From positions 2,683,501 to 2,747,500 of the forward strand of contig NZ_CP120635.1 of assembly GCF_021353295.2 (NCBI RefSeq): DNA of 64,000 bases. Direction: 5' to 3'. The notes below the pieces were generated by a model. It was not told where the DNA came from. It searched no databases and saw only the letters and a list, made by a program, of their open reading frames with translations. This DNA is from Pseudodesulfovibrio thermohalotolerans. GTDB lineage: Bacteria; Desulfobacterota; Desulfovibrionia; Desulfovibrionales; Desulfovibrionaceae. Every line of letters begins with the position of its first letter. Position 1 is the first letter of the stretch. Below are positions 8,051-16,587 of this stretch, one piece after another. The translations under genes and the position numbers were made by a program.

Positions 8051-8479
8051 ATGACTGCGCAGAAAGGCAGCACCGTCAAGGTTCACTACACCGGCACCCT
8101 CAAGGAGGACGGCAGCCAGTTCGATTCCAGCCAGGGCCGCGAGCCGCTGGAGTTCAAGCTCGGAGAAGGCATGGTCATCGCCGGTTTCGAGAATGCCGTG
8201 ATAGGCCGGTCCGCGGGCGACACCGTGACCGTGGAAATCCCGCCCGAAGAGGGATACGGCTCCCCCAGCGCAGAACTGGTCTTCCAGGTCCGTCGCGAGC
8301 AGCTTCCCCCCGACGTGGAACTGGAAGAGGGAATCATGCTGGAAATCCGCACCGAGGACGGCCAGCCCGCCTATGTCCGTGTGACCGAGTTCGACGCCGA
8401 AACGGTGACCCTGGACGGCAACCACCCCCTGGCCGGTGAAACGCTGGTCTTTGATATTGAAATCGTGGAAGTAGCGTAA
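8051..8479 (+). CDS. FKBP-type peptidyl-prolyl isomerase (SlyD/FkpB-like)
   Basis: 142 residues behind CAGGAG. The FKBP half-domains flank an inserted flap: KVHYTGTLKEDGSQFDSS, LEFKLGEGMVIAGFENAVIG, the insert around residues 70-120, and the closing strand VTLDGNHPLAGETLVFDIEIV. This arrangement defines the SlyD/SlpA branch, which combines prolyl isomerase and chaperone activity. There is no His-rich metal-binding tail as in E. coli SlyD and no signal peptide, so it is cytoplasmic. Confidence 0.93.
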   Translation: MTAQKGSTVKVHYTGTLKEDGSQFDSSQGREPLEFKLGEGMVIAGFENAVIGRSAGDTVTVEIPPEEGYGSPSAELVFQVRREQLPPDVELEEGIMLEIRTEDGQPAYVRVTEFDAETVTLDGNHPLAGETLVFDIEIVEVA

Positions 8480-8501
8480 AAGATTAAACTTCGACAAACT
8501 T

Positions 8502-8543
8502 CCCCGCCTCTTGCTGCATCGGCGAGGGGCGGGGTTTTATTTT
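8502..8543 (+). terminator. intrinsic terminator after FKBP gene
   Basis: CCCCGCC ... GGCGGGG stem with a loop of about 20 bases, followed by TTTTATTTT. Confidence 0.8.
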
Positions 8544-8555
8544 AAGAGACGCGAC

Positions 8556-9731
8556 ATGAGCATATCCGACAGATGCTGCGGCATCGCCCCGTTCCTGGCC
8601 ATGGAGATTAACGAAAAAGCCGAAGCCATGGAGCGGGCCGGGCAGTCCGTCATCCGCATGTGTGTGGGCGAACCCGACTTCGACACCCCCGAATGCGCGA
8701 AGAAGGCCGCCTGCAAGGCCCTCGACGAGAACCTGACCCACTACACCCATTCACTCGGCATCCGCGAACTGCGCGAAGCCATCTGTGAAGACTACGAAAA
8801 ACGCTACGGCGTGACCCTCGATCCCGACAACATGGTCGTCACCCAGGGCACCAGCCCGGCCATGCTCGTCCTCTTCTCCACGATCCTCCAGAAAGGCGAC
8901 AAGGTCATCACGTCCGATCCGTGCTACGCCTGCTACGACAATTTCATCCTGTTCTCAGGAGCCGAACCCGTCAAAGTCCCGGTCTTCGAGGACGACGGCT
9001 TCCAGTACCGCGTGTCCGCCATCCGCAAGGCCCTGGCCGAAAACGATGGGATCAAGGCCATCCTCATCAACTCACCGGCCAACCCCACCGGCACCCTGCT
9101 CTCCGAGGAGCGCCTCAAGGCCATCGCGGAAATCGCCGAAGAGCACGACCTGTGGATCATCTCGGACGAAATCTACCACGGCCTGGTCTACGAAGGTAAG
9201 GAACACTCCATTCTCGAATACACGGACCGCGCATTCGTCTTCAACGGCTTCTCCAAGCTCTACGCCATGACCGGCTGGCGGCTCGGCTACCTCATCTCCC
9301 CGCCGAACTTCATGCGCACCCTCCGGAACCTCTGCCAGAACTTCTTCATCTCGGCCAACACCATGGCCCAATGGGGCGGACTGGCCGCCCTCAAGGAAGC
9401 AGGGGCCGACGTCGAACGCATGAAGGCCACCTACAACAAGCGACGCGTCTACATGCTCGAACGCCTCAACAACATGGGGCTGCCCGTCAAGAACGAGCCC
9501 ACCGGCGCCTTCTACATCCTCGTCAACATGCGCAACCAGGCCGCCAAGTTCAACGGCTCCTCCCTGGAACTGGCCTACGATATCCTCGAAAAAGCCCATG
9601 TCGCCGTCACACCCGGCATCGACTTCGGACAAGGCGCGGAAGGCTACGTCCGCTTCTCCTACGCCACCTCCATGGCCAACATCGAGGAAGGCATGAACCG
9701 CCTGGAACAATACCTGAAAGACTGCGCCTAA
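8556..9731 (+). CDS. PLP-dependent class I/II aminotransferase (AspC-like)
   Basis: 391 residues from ATG 8556. Fold type I aminotransferase: the substrate-side CVGEPDFDTP, VVTQGTSPAM cofactor loop, INSPANPTGT, the Asp of IISDEIYHGL that contacts the pyridine ring, and the PLP lysine in NGFSKLYAMTGWRLGY. It belongs to the broad aspartate/aromatic aminotransferase group; the exact amino acid pair cannot be assigned from sequence. It stands alone between two terminators. Confidence 0.9.
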   Translation: MSISDRCCGIAPFLAMEINEKAEAMERAGQSVIRMCVGEPDFDTPECAKKAACKALDENLTHYTHSLGIRELREAICEDYEKRYGVTLDPDNMVVTQGTSPAMLVLFSTILQKGDKVITSDPCYACYDNFILFSGAEPVKVPVFEDDGFQYRVSAIRKALAENDGIKAILINSPANPTGTLLSEERLKAIAEIAEEHDLWIISDEIYHGLVYEGKEHSILEYTDRAFVFNGFSKLYAMTGWRLGYLISPPNFMRTLRNLCQNFFISANTMAQWGGLAALKEAGADVERMKATYNKRRVYMLERLNNMGLPVKNEPTGAFYILVNMRNQAAKFNGSSLELAYDILEKAHVAVTPGIDFGQGAEGYVRFSYATSMANIEEGMNRLEQYLKDCA

Positions 9732-9756
9732 ACACGGCCAACCACACGACCCGCAA

Positions 9757-9787
9757 CGGGGGCATGGACACATGCCCCCGTTTTTTT
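9757..9787 (+). terminator. intrinsic terminator after aminotransferase
   Basis: Stem CGGGGGCATG/CATGCCCCCG with a tiny loop, followed by seven T. Confidence 0.9.
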
Positions 9788-9867
9788 GCGCCCGACGAAC
9801 GGGACGACAGGAAGGGAGGCCTCGCCGGCGGGCGTCTCCGACGGCCAGGGCGCTGCCCTGGACCCGC

Positions 9868-9895
9868 CAGAGAACCTTTTGAAAAAGGTTCTCTG
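9868..9895. repeat. palindromic intergenic element, type A
   Basis: Arms CCAGAGAACC and GGTTCTCTGG around TTTTGAAAAA, embedded in a conserved-looking context (GCTGCCCTGGACCCG before it, CTCCAAAACTTTTT after it). Similar sequences are, from memory, scattered in Desulfovibrio-group genomes; copy number needs a genome search. Confidence 0.6.
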
Positions 9896-10040
9896 GACTC
9901 TCCAAAACTTTTTAGCGCCGCTTCGCGGGGAACACGCTCATAATTTTCGGGAGATCCAGAAAAAGGGCACCTTCGAACTTCCCCCTGCGACCCAAACGCG
10001 AAGCGACCCAAAAAGTTTAGGAAGGAAAAGGGGATGGGGT

Positions 10041-10098
10041 CCGGGGAAGGGGAAAGGGAAAGCCCTTTTCAAAGGGTTTCCCTTTCCCCTTCCCCCGG
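10041..10098. repeat. palindromic intergenic element, type B (purine/pyrimidine-rich)
   Basis: A 58-base near-perfect inverted repeat with arms beginning CCGGGGAAGGGGAAAGGG and centred on CCCTTTTCAAAGGG. One arm is nearly all purine and the other all pyrimidine. It could form a very stable RNA hairpin at the 3' end of the minus-strand gene next door. Confidence 0.65.
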
Positions 10099-10119
10099 CC
10101 GCCGGAGGCATCCCCCTTT

Positions 10120-10734
10120 CTACACCCTGATGTCCAATCCCTTGTAGGGGGTGAAACCGGCACCGACGACTATGCCGCCGGGAGCGAAGAGGTCCTGGGT
10201 ATTCATGTTGGTGGAGTACCACCAGGCCATGGCGTCGGTGGACAGGGTTCGGTTCATGTCCTGTTCGGAGAGACGGTTCTTGGCCGTGGCGACGAGTTTA
10301 CCGAACTGGAGGGTCCGGCCGAGTTGCTCGACCTTGTCGGGATTGGCCGAAAAATAGGCATTTATCATCTCCCGGTCCGGGTGCTCGCCGATTACGGTGG
10401 CGGACCCGGCGGAATCGTAGTGAAGGCGGAAAGCGGCGGAAGTGTCCACGCCCAGACTTTCGAGATCGGCCTCGACTTCGTCGTTCCATGTCTTGAGCAT
10501 ATCGTCATACCGGGCTTCGATGTCGACAAAGGCCAACTCGCGGCTGTTGTCCGGCGTTGCCGAGGAGAGCAGATCGCGAAGATAGCCGCGCATAACCGCG
10601 CCGGACGACGCGACCTCGTCCCGCCGGTTTTTTGACTGCTCCGGTCCAAGGGGAAATTCGCTGTCCGAAACGGTTTTTCTCGAACGCCTGTACGTGTACC
10701 CTTGTACAGTCTGTTCAATAGGTTTGGTGGACAT
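10120..10734 (-). CDS. hypothetical protein
   Basis: 204 residues from ATG 10734, chosen for the GGAGAAGCTCC ribosome site. No family recognised. The protein is soluble, without signal peptide or membrane segment; a disordered, charged N-terminus (to about residue 45) precedes a mostly helical middle (around RYDDMLKTWNDEVEADLESL) and a C-terminal tail with WWYSTNMNTQDLFAPGG. It is transcribed away from the ComFB-family gene, with 157 bases between the two starts, and its 3' end abuts the type B palindrome. Confidence 0.7.
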   Translation of the reverse strand: MSTKPIEQTVQGYTYRRSRKTVSDSEFPLGPEQSKNRRDEVASSGAVMRGYLRDLLSSATPDNSRELAFVDIEARYDDMLKTWNDEVEADLESLGVDTSAAFRLHYDSAGSATVIGEHPDREMINAYFSANPDKVEQLGRTLQFGKLVATAKNRLSEQDMNRTLSTDAMAWWYSTNMNTQDLFAPGGIVVGAGFTPYKGLDIRV

Positions 10735-10891
10735 GGAGCTTCTCCACGCAAAGGTTTCAACCGGGAAAACGAAGACGGCTTCACTATATCCGTAGCATGA
10801 AATATACCATTCGATTGCCAAGCAACGGCCATACGGGTTACCATGCCGCAACTCCTGACAAAAACCGCAGAACCCCGAGGGAGGGCCGACC

Positions 10892-11188
10892 ATGCTCAAA
10901 AAAACGTTGAAGATACGCGGGGTGGACGTCTCCAAAATAGCGAACCGCAATGAAAACCGGGTTGCCACGCTGATCCCGGAGATCATCGAGGAATATTACG
11001 AAGACTATATTTTCGAGGACCTCGACATCCAGGACATCTACGCCCTGACCCTGAATTTGCTCCCGGCCGCCTATGCCCAGGCCGGGTCCATCGTCCTCTC
11101 CGACCGCATCTCGGATTACGAAATCCGGTCCCGAATCCGGGACGCGGTGGAGCGGGTCCTGGACAACCCCACCCGAGCGAACGATTAA
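10892..11188 (+). CDS. ComFB-family protein
   Basis: 98 residues with ribosome site GGGAGG. The core (NRVATLIPEIIEEYY, DIQDIYALTLNLLPAAYAQ, IRDAVERVLDNP) matches the late competence ComFB family. Members are short helical proteins, and some cyanobacterial and Bacillus relatives have been reported as cyclic-di-GMP receptors; that function is not shown here. No other competence genes are nearby. Ends in a bidirectional terminator shared with the RND operon. Confidence 0.8.
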   Translation: MLKKTLKIRGVDVSKIANRNENRVATLIPEIIEEYYEDYIFEDLDIQDIYALTLNLLPAAYAQAGSIVLSDRISDYEIRSRIRDAVERVLDNPTRAND

Positions 11189-11210
11189 TCCGCGATCGCC
11201 GCAAAAATAA

Positions 11211-11247
11211 AACGGCCCGCCATGACGAACATGGCGGGCCGTTTGTT
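11211..11247. terminator. bidirectional terminator
   Basis: Perfect stem AACGGCCCGCCAT/ATGGCGGGCCGTT with T-rich flank on one side and A-rich on the other; serves both the ComFB-family gene and the leftward RND operon. Confidence 0.85.
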
Positions 11248-11263
11248 TGCTTGTAGGATGCGA

Positions 11264-14200
11264 TCAGGCTTCTTCGCGCTTGCCGCCCCGCTTCTCCATG
11301 GGGATGACGAACATGAGCAGAGCCGGAATGACGAACACGGTAAAAACCGTGGACAAGGCCAGCCCGCCCAGAACCACCGCTCCCAGGCCGCGATACAGCT
11401 CGGAGCCGGGGCCGGGAGCCACGGCCAGGGGGAGCATTCCGAAAACCGAGGTGGTGGCGGACATGTAAATAGGCCGCAACCTGGTCCGGGTGGCTTCGAG
11501 CACTGCTTCCTTGTAGTCCATGCCTTGTTCCCGGACGTTGCCGAGCGACTGGTGGACGATAAGGATGGCGTTGTTCACGACCACACCGATAAGGATGACG
11601 AACCCGAGCATGGTCAGGATGTCGAGGGGCTGTGGAGCGATGAACAGATTTTCCAGGCGCAGCCCCATGAACCCGCCTGCACCCGCCAGGGGTACGGTGA
11701 ACATGATGATCAGCGGGTAGATAAAATTTTCGAACAGCGCGGACATGAGCAGGTAGGTGATGACCAGCGCCAGGATGAAGTTCCACTGGAGTGCCTCTCG
11801 GGTCACGGTGAGCTTGTCGGCCGCGCCGGACAACCGCACGGACACGCCGTGCATGAGCCCGGTCTGCTCCACCTGGGGCAAAAGTTGCTGTTCGATGATC
11901 TCCATGGCGGATTGCAGGGGCATGTCCACGGGCGGCGTGACCTGGAGGGTGATGGTCCGCTGCCTCTCCAGATGGCGGATCTGAGTCACTCCATAGGTGT
12001 TCTCCATGGCGGCCAGCGACGACAGCGGCACGGCCCATCCCTTGGGAGTGGCCACGAGCTGCGAATACAGTTCCTCGGGCGTGGCCACGTCCTCGGCCGA
12101 GGCCTTGAGCACCAGGTCGATCTTTTTCTTGCCCTCTTCCTTAAAGTCGCCCACCTGGCGTCCGTCCAGGATGACGTCCAGCGCGGTACCCAGGTCTTCC
12201 GAACTCAGCCCCACGGCCTTGAGCCGGTCGCGGTAGGGATGGAAGCGCACCTCGGGGTAAAGCAGTTCCAGGGACGGGATGGGCCGGATCTGCGCACCGT
12301 GGATGGTCTGCATGGTCATGCCGAACATGGCCCCGGCCGCGGACACTAGCTGGTTCAAGTCCTCGCCCGAGAAATCCACGTTGATGACCCGGCCTTCGCC
12401 CAGCCCCTGTTCGAAGATGGACGCCTGGAGCGACACGCCGAACATGCCGGGAATGGATCTGATGATCCCCATGAGCTCGGGGATGAGCTTGCCCGCGTTC
12501 TGCTCCTGGGTGGAAATGGCCCCGAACAGATTGATGGTCGGCGCGGACACGTAGAAGAGCTCGTCCACGCCGGGAGTGCCGTCCACTTCCTTGCGGAACC
12601 GGGGCCTGACCCGGTCGAAGACGTACTTGCCGATGTCGTCGCGCTCCTCGAAGGACAGGCCTGGCGGCGGAATGAGGATGTTCAGGATGAGATTGCGGTT
12701 GCCCTGGGGAAGGTACTCCATCTTCGGGAACATGGTCACGACCATGAGCACGGACACGGCGGTCAGGGCGAAAACCGTGATCAGCCGCCCCTTCCAGTTG
12801 TCGATGGCCAGGGAGAGCAGGTTGATGATCCCGTCGGCCGACTTGCCGCCGACCAAGGTCAGGGGGGCCATCACCCGCTTGACCAGGGACAGCCCGGCCG
12901 GTGCGCGCGGCCCGTCCTCCCCGCCCCCGGGCCGTTTGCGGCGGTCCGCGATGCGGTAGAACTGGTTGGCCAGCATGGGGATAACCAGGACGGACACGAG
13001 CATGGACAGGACGATGGCGCAGGTCACGGCGATGGCGATGTCCTTGAACAGCTGCCCGGCCTCCTGCTCCATGAAGACCACGGGCAGGAACACGGCCACG
13101 GTGGTCAGGGTGGAGGCCAGGACCGCGCCCCAGACCTCGCTAGCCCCGTCGTAGGCGGCCTTGAACGACGATTTGCCCATGCGCCTGTGGCGGTCCACGT
13201 TTTCAAGGACCACGATGGCGTTGTCCACGAGCATGCCCACGGCGAACGAGATGCCCGCCATGGAGACGATGTTCAGGGACCGCCCGACGGCCGCGAAGAT
13301 GATGAACGCGCCCACAATGGACACCGGTATGCTCACGGCCACGATAACCGTGGAGCTGACGGACTGGAGAAAGATGAACAGGACTGCGATGGCCAGGACC
13401 GAGCCGATGAGGATGTTGCGCTGGACCAGGTCGATGGCGCCGTTGATGTACGGCCGCTGGTCGTAGACCCAGTTGAAACGCACGCCCTGCCCGGCCAGGC
13501 GTCCGGCGTTGAGGTCCTCGATGACCTGATGGACGCTGTCGGTCATGGTCAGGATGTTGGTGCCCGGCTCGGGGCGCACGCCCACGACCATGCCGGTCTT
13601 GCCGTTGTGGCGCATGGCCACTGTGGGCTTCTCGTTGCCGCGCGACACCGTGGCCACGTCGCCCAGGTTGACGCGGTACTGGCCGGACGAGGAGATGACC
13701 ACGGACTCGACGTCCTCCGGGGTCTTGAAGTCGGCGGGGGTGCGGATGCGGTAGTCCCGGCGGCCAACCCCCAGGGTGCCCGCCGACACGGACACGTTCT
13801 CGCTCCTGAGCACCTCGATCAATTCGGTGGCGGTCAGGTTGTAGGAAGCGAGCTTGACTGGATCGACGATGACGTCCATCTCGTCCTCGCGCCCGCCCCC
13901 GATGAACAGCTCGGCCACGCCCGGGACGCGCTCGATGTACTGCCGGACCTCGTTTTCGAAGAACGTCCGGTAGGTGGTCACGTCCTTGTCGTTGCCCGGC
14001 AGGGTTTCGAGGACCATCCAGATGACCGGGGAGGTGGTCGCGCCCGTGGCCGAGATGATCGGCCGGTCCACGTCGTCCGGGTATTCCGGCACCTCGTCGA
14101 GCTTATTGGACACGCGTAGCAGGGCGCTGTCGATCTCGGTGCCGATCTCGAAAGTCAGGGTCAGTTCGGTGCGGGCGTTGTAGTTGGCGCTCTCCATCTC

Positions 14201-14434
14201 GGTCAGGCCGGGGATGCCTTTGAGTACCTTTTCCTGCTCCTCGGCCACATCGCGCTCCATCTCGTAAGGCGTGGCCCCGGTCCAGGTGGTGGTCACGGTG
14301 ATGACCGGCTCGGTCACGTTGGGCGAGAGCTGGTACGGCAGGCCGAGCAGAGCCACCGCGCCGAACATGACGACGAGGATGACGCCCACCAGGACGGCCA
14401 CGGGCTTACGTATGGCGGTTCCGACGATATCCAC
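11264..14434 (-). CDS. RND-family efflux transporter, inner membrane permease
   Basis: 1056 residues with the 12-segment RND topology and two large periplasmic loops. Start MDIVGTAIRKPVAVLVG and motifs PNVTEPVITVTTTWTGATP, GMLVDNAIVVLENVDRHR (segment 4 carrying Asp-Asn) and LTTVAVFLPVVFM, then GVVVNNAILIVHQSL in the second half. The proton-driven pump exports drugs, lipids or other hydrophobic compounds; substrates cannot be predicted. Last gene of a leftward operon marR - DUF2269-like - adaptor - pump, 8 bases after the adaptor. No TolC-type outer membrane channel is adjacent. Confidence 0.93.
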   Translation of the reverse strand: MDIVGTAIRKPVAVLVGVILVVMFGAVALLGLPYQLSPNVTEPVITVTTTWTGATPYEMERDVAEEQEKVLKGIPGLTEMESANYNARTELTLTFEIGTEIDSALLRVSNKLDEVPEYPDDVDRPIISATGATTSPVIWMVLETLPGNDKDVTTYRTFFENEVRQYIERVPGVAELFIGGGREDEMDVIVDPVKLASYNLTATELIEVLRSENVSVSAGTLGVGRRDYRIRTPADFKTPEDVESVVISSSGQYRVNLGDVATVSRGNEKPTVAMRHNGKTGMVVGVRPEPGTNILTMTDSVHQVIEDLNAGRLAGQGVRFNWVYDQRPYINGAIDLVQRNILIGSVLAIAVLFIFLQSVSSTVIVAVSIPVSIVGAFIIFAAVGRSLNIVSMAGISFAVGMLVDNAIVVLENVDRHRRMGKSSFKAAYDGASEVWGAVLASTLTTVAVFLPVVFMEQEAGQLFKDIAIAVTCAIVLSMLVSVLVIPMLANQFYRIADRRKRPGGGEDGPRAPAGLSLVKRVMAPLTLVGGKSADGIINLLSLAIDNWKGRLITVFALTAVSVLMVVTMFPKMEYLPQGNRNLILNILIPPPGLSFEERDDIGKYVFDRVRPRFRKEVDGTPGVDELFYVSAPTINLFGAISTQEQNAGKLIPELMGIIRSIPGMFGVSLQASIFEQGLGEGRVINVDFSGEDLNQLVSAAGAMFGMTMQTIHGAQIRPIPSLELLYPEVRFHPYRDRLKAVGLSSEDLGTALDVILDGRQVGDFKEEGKKKIDLVLKASAEDVATPEELYSQLVATPKGWAVPLSSLAAMENTYGVTQIRHLERQRTITLQVTPPVDMPLQSAMEIIEQQLLPQVEQTGLMHGVSVRLSGAADKLTVTREALQWNFILALVITYLLMSALFENFIYPLIIMFTVPLAGAGGFMGLRLENLFIAPQPLDILTMLGFVILIGVVVNNAILIVHQSLGNVREQGMDYKEAVLEATRTRLRPIYMSATTSVFGMLPLAVAPGPGSELYRGLGAVVLGGLALSTVFTVFVIPALLMFVIPMEKRGGKREEA

Positions 14435-14442
14435 GATCCCTC

Positions 14443-15513
14443 CTAGGGCAGCCCGGCGGGTTGCGCAGCCACGGGCTGTTGCGGCTGGAGCCGCTCGTTG
14501 CCCTTGACGACCACGTCCATGCCCTCCCGCAGGGTCTTGGACTTAACCCCGGCCTCCATGCCCCGGTAGCCGACCACGTACACGGGCATGGGGTCGGCCT
14601 TGCCGTCCACCACGGCCCAGACGACCATCTGCCCGCGGGAGGAGATGATCGCGTCGCGCGGCACGATCAGGGTCTTTCCGCCCAATCCCTTGGGCAGGAC
14701 CACCCGGGCCTCCATGCCCTCGGCCAGGAACCCGTCGTTGTGCACGCGAATCTTGACCGGAAAGGTGCGCGTAGCCACGTCGCCCTTGGGAATGGCCGCA
14801 AAGACCGAACCCTCCACGTCACGGCCCGCCACCTTGACGGTCACCTTCAGGCCAGGCTTGACCACGCCGAAGGCCTCACGCGGGGCGTTGACCACCACGT
14901 CGAAATCCTTGTCCGCGGCCATGACGGCCACGGTGGCGCCCACGGAGACCCAGTCGCCCCGAAACGCCCTGCGCTCCAGGACAACGCCGTCGTAGGGCGC
15001 GCGGATGGTCTTCTTGCCGCGCTCTGTGAGCAGCCGGTTAAGAATGGCCCGGGCGGCGATCATATTCTTTTCGGCGGACAGGGCGGACAGCCGCTTGTCG
15101 TCGTATTCGCCCTCGGCCACGGTGCGGCTCTTGAACAATTTGGTGGTCCGCTCGTTTTCGAGCTTGGCCAGCTCGTAGTCGGCCTGGGCCTGATCCACCA
15201 GGGCTCGAGCGTTGGCGATGCTACTGTCCAGAATGTCCGAAGAAAGGACCACCAGGGGATCGCCCTTGGCGACGCGCTGGCCGTCCTCCACGTCCAAGGA
15301 CACAACCTTGCCCTCGACCTCGGCGGCCACGTTGGAAGTTTCCGTGAAATAAACCGTGCCGATGAATTCGATATGGGGAGCCATGTCGCCGCAGGTCACC
15401 TTGGCCGTGACCACAGGGGACGCGGGACTCGCACCCGGCGCCTGGGCCAGGGCCGGAACGGCCAGCAGGACCGCTAGGCAAAAGACTACCGCACTCTTCA
15501 GGAATCTCTTCAT
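14443..15513 (-). CDS. RND efflux periplasmic adaptor (membrane fusion protein)
   Basis: 356 residues from ATG 15513, which overlaps the upstream stop as TGATG; a GTG three bases earlier is possible. The signal peptide ends at PALAQA. Lipoyl-like half-motifs (GKVVSLDVEDGQRVAKGDPL, IRAPYDGVVLERRAFRGDWV) surround a coiled-coil hairpin at about residues 95-150, then a beta-barrel. It links the pump to an outer membrane channel. It lies between the frameshifted DUF2269-like gene and the permease. Confidence 0.92.
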   Translation of the reverse strand: MKRFLKSAVVFCLAVLLAVPALAQAPGASPASPVVTAKVTCGDMAPHIEFIGTVYFTETSNVAAEVEGKVVSLDVEDGQRVAKGDPLVVLSSDILDSSIANARALVDQAQADYELAKLENERTTKLFKSRTVAEGEYDDKRLSALSAEKNMIAARAILNRLLTERGKKTIRAPYDGVVLERRAFRGDWVSVGATVAVMAADKDFDVVVNAPREAFGVVKPGLKVTVKVAGRDVEGSVFAAIPKGDVATRTFPVKIRVHNDGFLAEGMEARVVLPKGLGGKTLIVPRDAIISSRGQMVVWAVVDGKADPMPVYVVGYRGMEAGVKSKTLREGMDVVVKGNERLQPQQPVAAQPAGLP

Positions 15514-16026
15514 CACTCACTCTTCTTCCGTAAGTTTTTCCAGGGCTTGAAAACAAACACAAAAATCGTGGCGACCAGGACCGCAACCTGGACGAGTCCC
15601 CATATGAAATTCATTTTCTGATTATACAGATACGCCCCGTCACGCAGCGCATCAAAGCCCAGCTCGCCGGAGATGTGCATCATTGCCGTCTCCCAGGGAC
15701 CGAGGCAGACTGTGCCGAAGACGATGGCCGTAACCGTGACGACCCATTTGAAGATCAGCCAGCCGTGCCGGAAAAAACCGAATCCGGTGAACAGGGAATA
15801 GGCCAGCCCGGTAAGCAGGCAGCCGAAAGCGCCCGGCACGACCACCACGGCCATGTCCACATGATGGATGGCCCGGTTCATGCCGTAAAGCTCGCGCCCA
15901 TCCGTCGCGCCCGGCTTGAAAAAATAGAGAAGAATCAGGGGCGATGCCGCCCCCGACCCAGCAGGCGACCGTGCACAAATGCAGTCCCTTCAGCCACTTC
16001 TGCCCCCCGGCCCCCAATTTCAACAT
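15513..16026 (-). pseudogene. DUF2269-like integral membrane protein, interrupted by a +1 frameshift
   Basis: Translation from ATG 16026 gives KLGAGGQKWLKGLHLCTVACWVGGG and then leaves the membrane-protein frame; the frame one base over continues ASPLILLYFFKPGATDG, NRAIHHVDMAVVVVPGAFG and three more membrane segments to TGA 15513. The switch falls at a run of five G (plus-strand CCCCC near 15950); removing one G restores a continuous product reading WVGAASPLILLY of about 170 residues with four segments. The whole reads like a DUF2269-type four-helix membrane protein. It may be a true lesion, programmed slippage, or a sequencing error. Its start overlaps the end of marR and its stop overlaps the adaptor start, so coupling would be affected. 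Confidence 0.75.
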
Positions 16027-16493
16027 GATTCGTTCCTCATGCAACAGGCTTCGTCCAGGTGGGGTTCGATGAGCTGCCACAGAACCCGCTTGCACACGGC
16101 GAGGTCCTCTGGGTCCACATGCCTGACTATCGCGGCGCGGCTCTCCAGAACTATGTCCAGGGTGAAATCCACCAGTTCACGGCCCTTCTTGGTTATGTAT
16201 ATGCACTTGACCCTTCGGTCGTCGTCCCCCGGCTCTCGGCGTACGAGGCCATGTTTTTCCAGGGCCGCCACAAGACGGCTGACACCGGTTTTTTCCTGGG
16301 AGAGCATATCACAAAGCCTTCCCTGAGTCAGCCCGTCGATCTTGTACGCGGGCAACAAGGCGCGCCACTGCTCCACCGTGATCTTGACCCCCGCTTCGGC
16401 GAAGCGGACGGCCAGATCGTTGGCAAAGACGCGGGACGCCTTCCAGGAAAGGAAACCAACGGATTCCTTCGGGTTCAGACGGTCAAAATTCAT
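16020..16493 (-). CDS. MarR-family transcriptional regulator
   Basis: 157 residues from ATG 16493 (MNFDRLNPKES). The winged helix is clear: TVEQWRALLPAY, the recognition region LTQGRLCDMLSQEKTGVSRLVAALEKHGLV, and the wing RREPGDDDRRVKCIYITKKGREL. It probably represses the downstream efflux operon and itself, releasing DNA when a small molecule binds. A TTG start 36 bases upstream is open but falls on the -35 hexamer of a good promoter, so the ATG, at or very near the transcription start, is preferred. Overlaps the next gene by 7 bases. Confidence 0.9.
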   Translation of the reverse strand: MNFDRLNPKESVGFLSWKASRVFANDLAVRFAEAGVKITVEQWRALLPAYKIDGLTQGRLCDMLSQEKTGVSRLVAALEKHGLVRREPGDDDRRVKCIYITKKGRELVDFTLDIVLESRAAIVRHVDPEDLAVCKRVLWQLIEPHLDEACCMRNESC

Positions 16494-16500
16494 GGCAAAA

Positions 16501-16529
16501 GTTGTATCTGCAACAAACAATATCGTCAA
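16501..16529 (-). promoter_or_regulatory. marR operon promoter with overlapping palindromic operator
   Basis: On the minus strand TTGACG (16529-16524) and TACAAC (16506-16501) are separated by 17 bases. The palindrome GTTG-CAGATA-CAAC overlaps the -10 element. The predicted transcription start is at or next to the ATG, implying a leaderless or nearly leaderless mRNA. Position and symmetry suit MarR autoregulation (inference). Confidence 0.55.
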
Positions 16530-16572
16530 CCCATTTTGGGCCGACGACGGGTTGCAATAATAGGAGGATACC

Positions 16573-16578
16573 TATACT
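16573..16578 (+). promoter_or_regulatory. candidate -10 element for the EndoQ-helicase gene
   Basis: TATACT lies 10 bases before the ATG 16588, with a weak TTGCAA 15 bases upstream. If used, the mRNA would be nearly leaderless and the AGGAGG at about 16562-16567, too far from the ATG, would be upstream of the start of transcription. Confidence 0.35.
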
Positions 16579-16587
16579 GTTCAGTCC

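Larger units (their letters stand above)
9732..10119. other. intergenic region with two palindromic repeat units
   Basis: 388 bases without a gene. It holds the aminotransferase terminator, then two long GC-rich or purine-rich palindromes (listed separately). No plausible coding frame with a ribosome site was seen. Confidence 0.7.

Noticed and set aside
6971..8497. 508-codon open frame on the minus strand
   Set aside because: It is antisense to trpS and the FKBP gene, which have strong family motifs; its translation has no recognisable domain and the frame is open because of high GC codon bias.
16493..16529. TTG at 16529 as the marR start
   Set aside because: The TTG is part of the -35 hexamer of a good promoter, so it would not be transcribed; ATG 16493 matches the family start.
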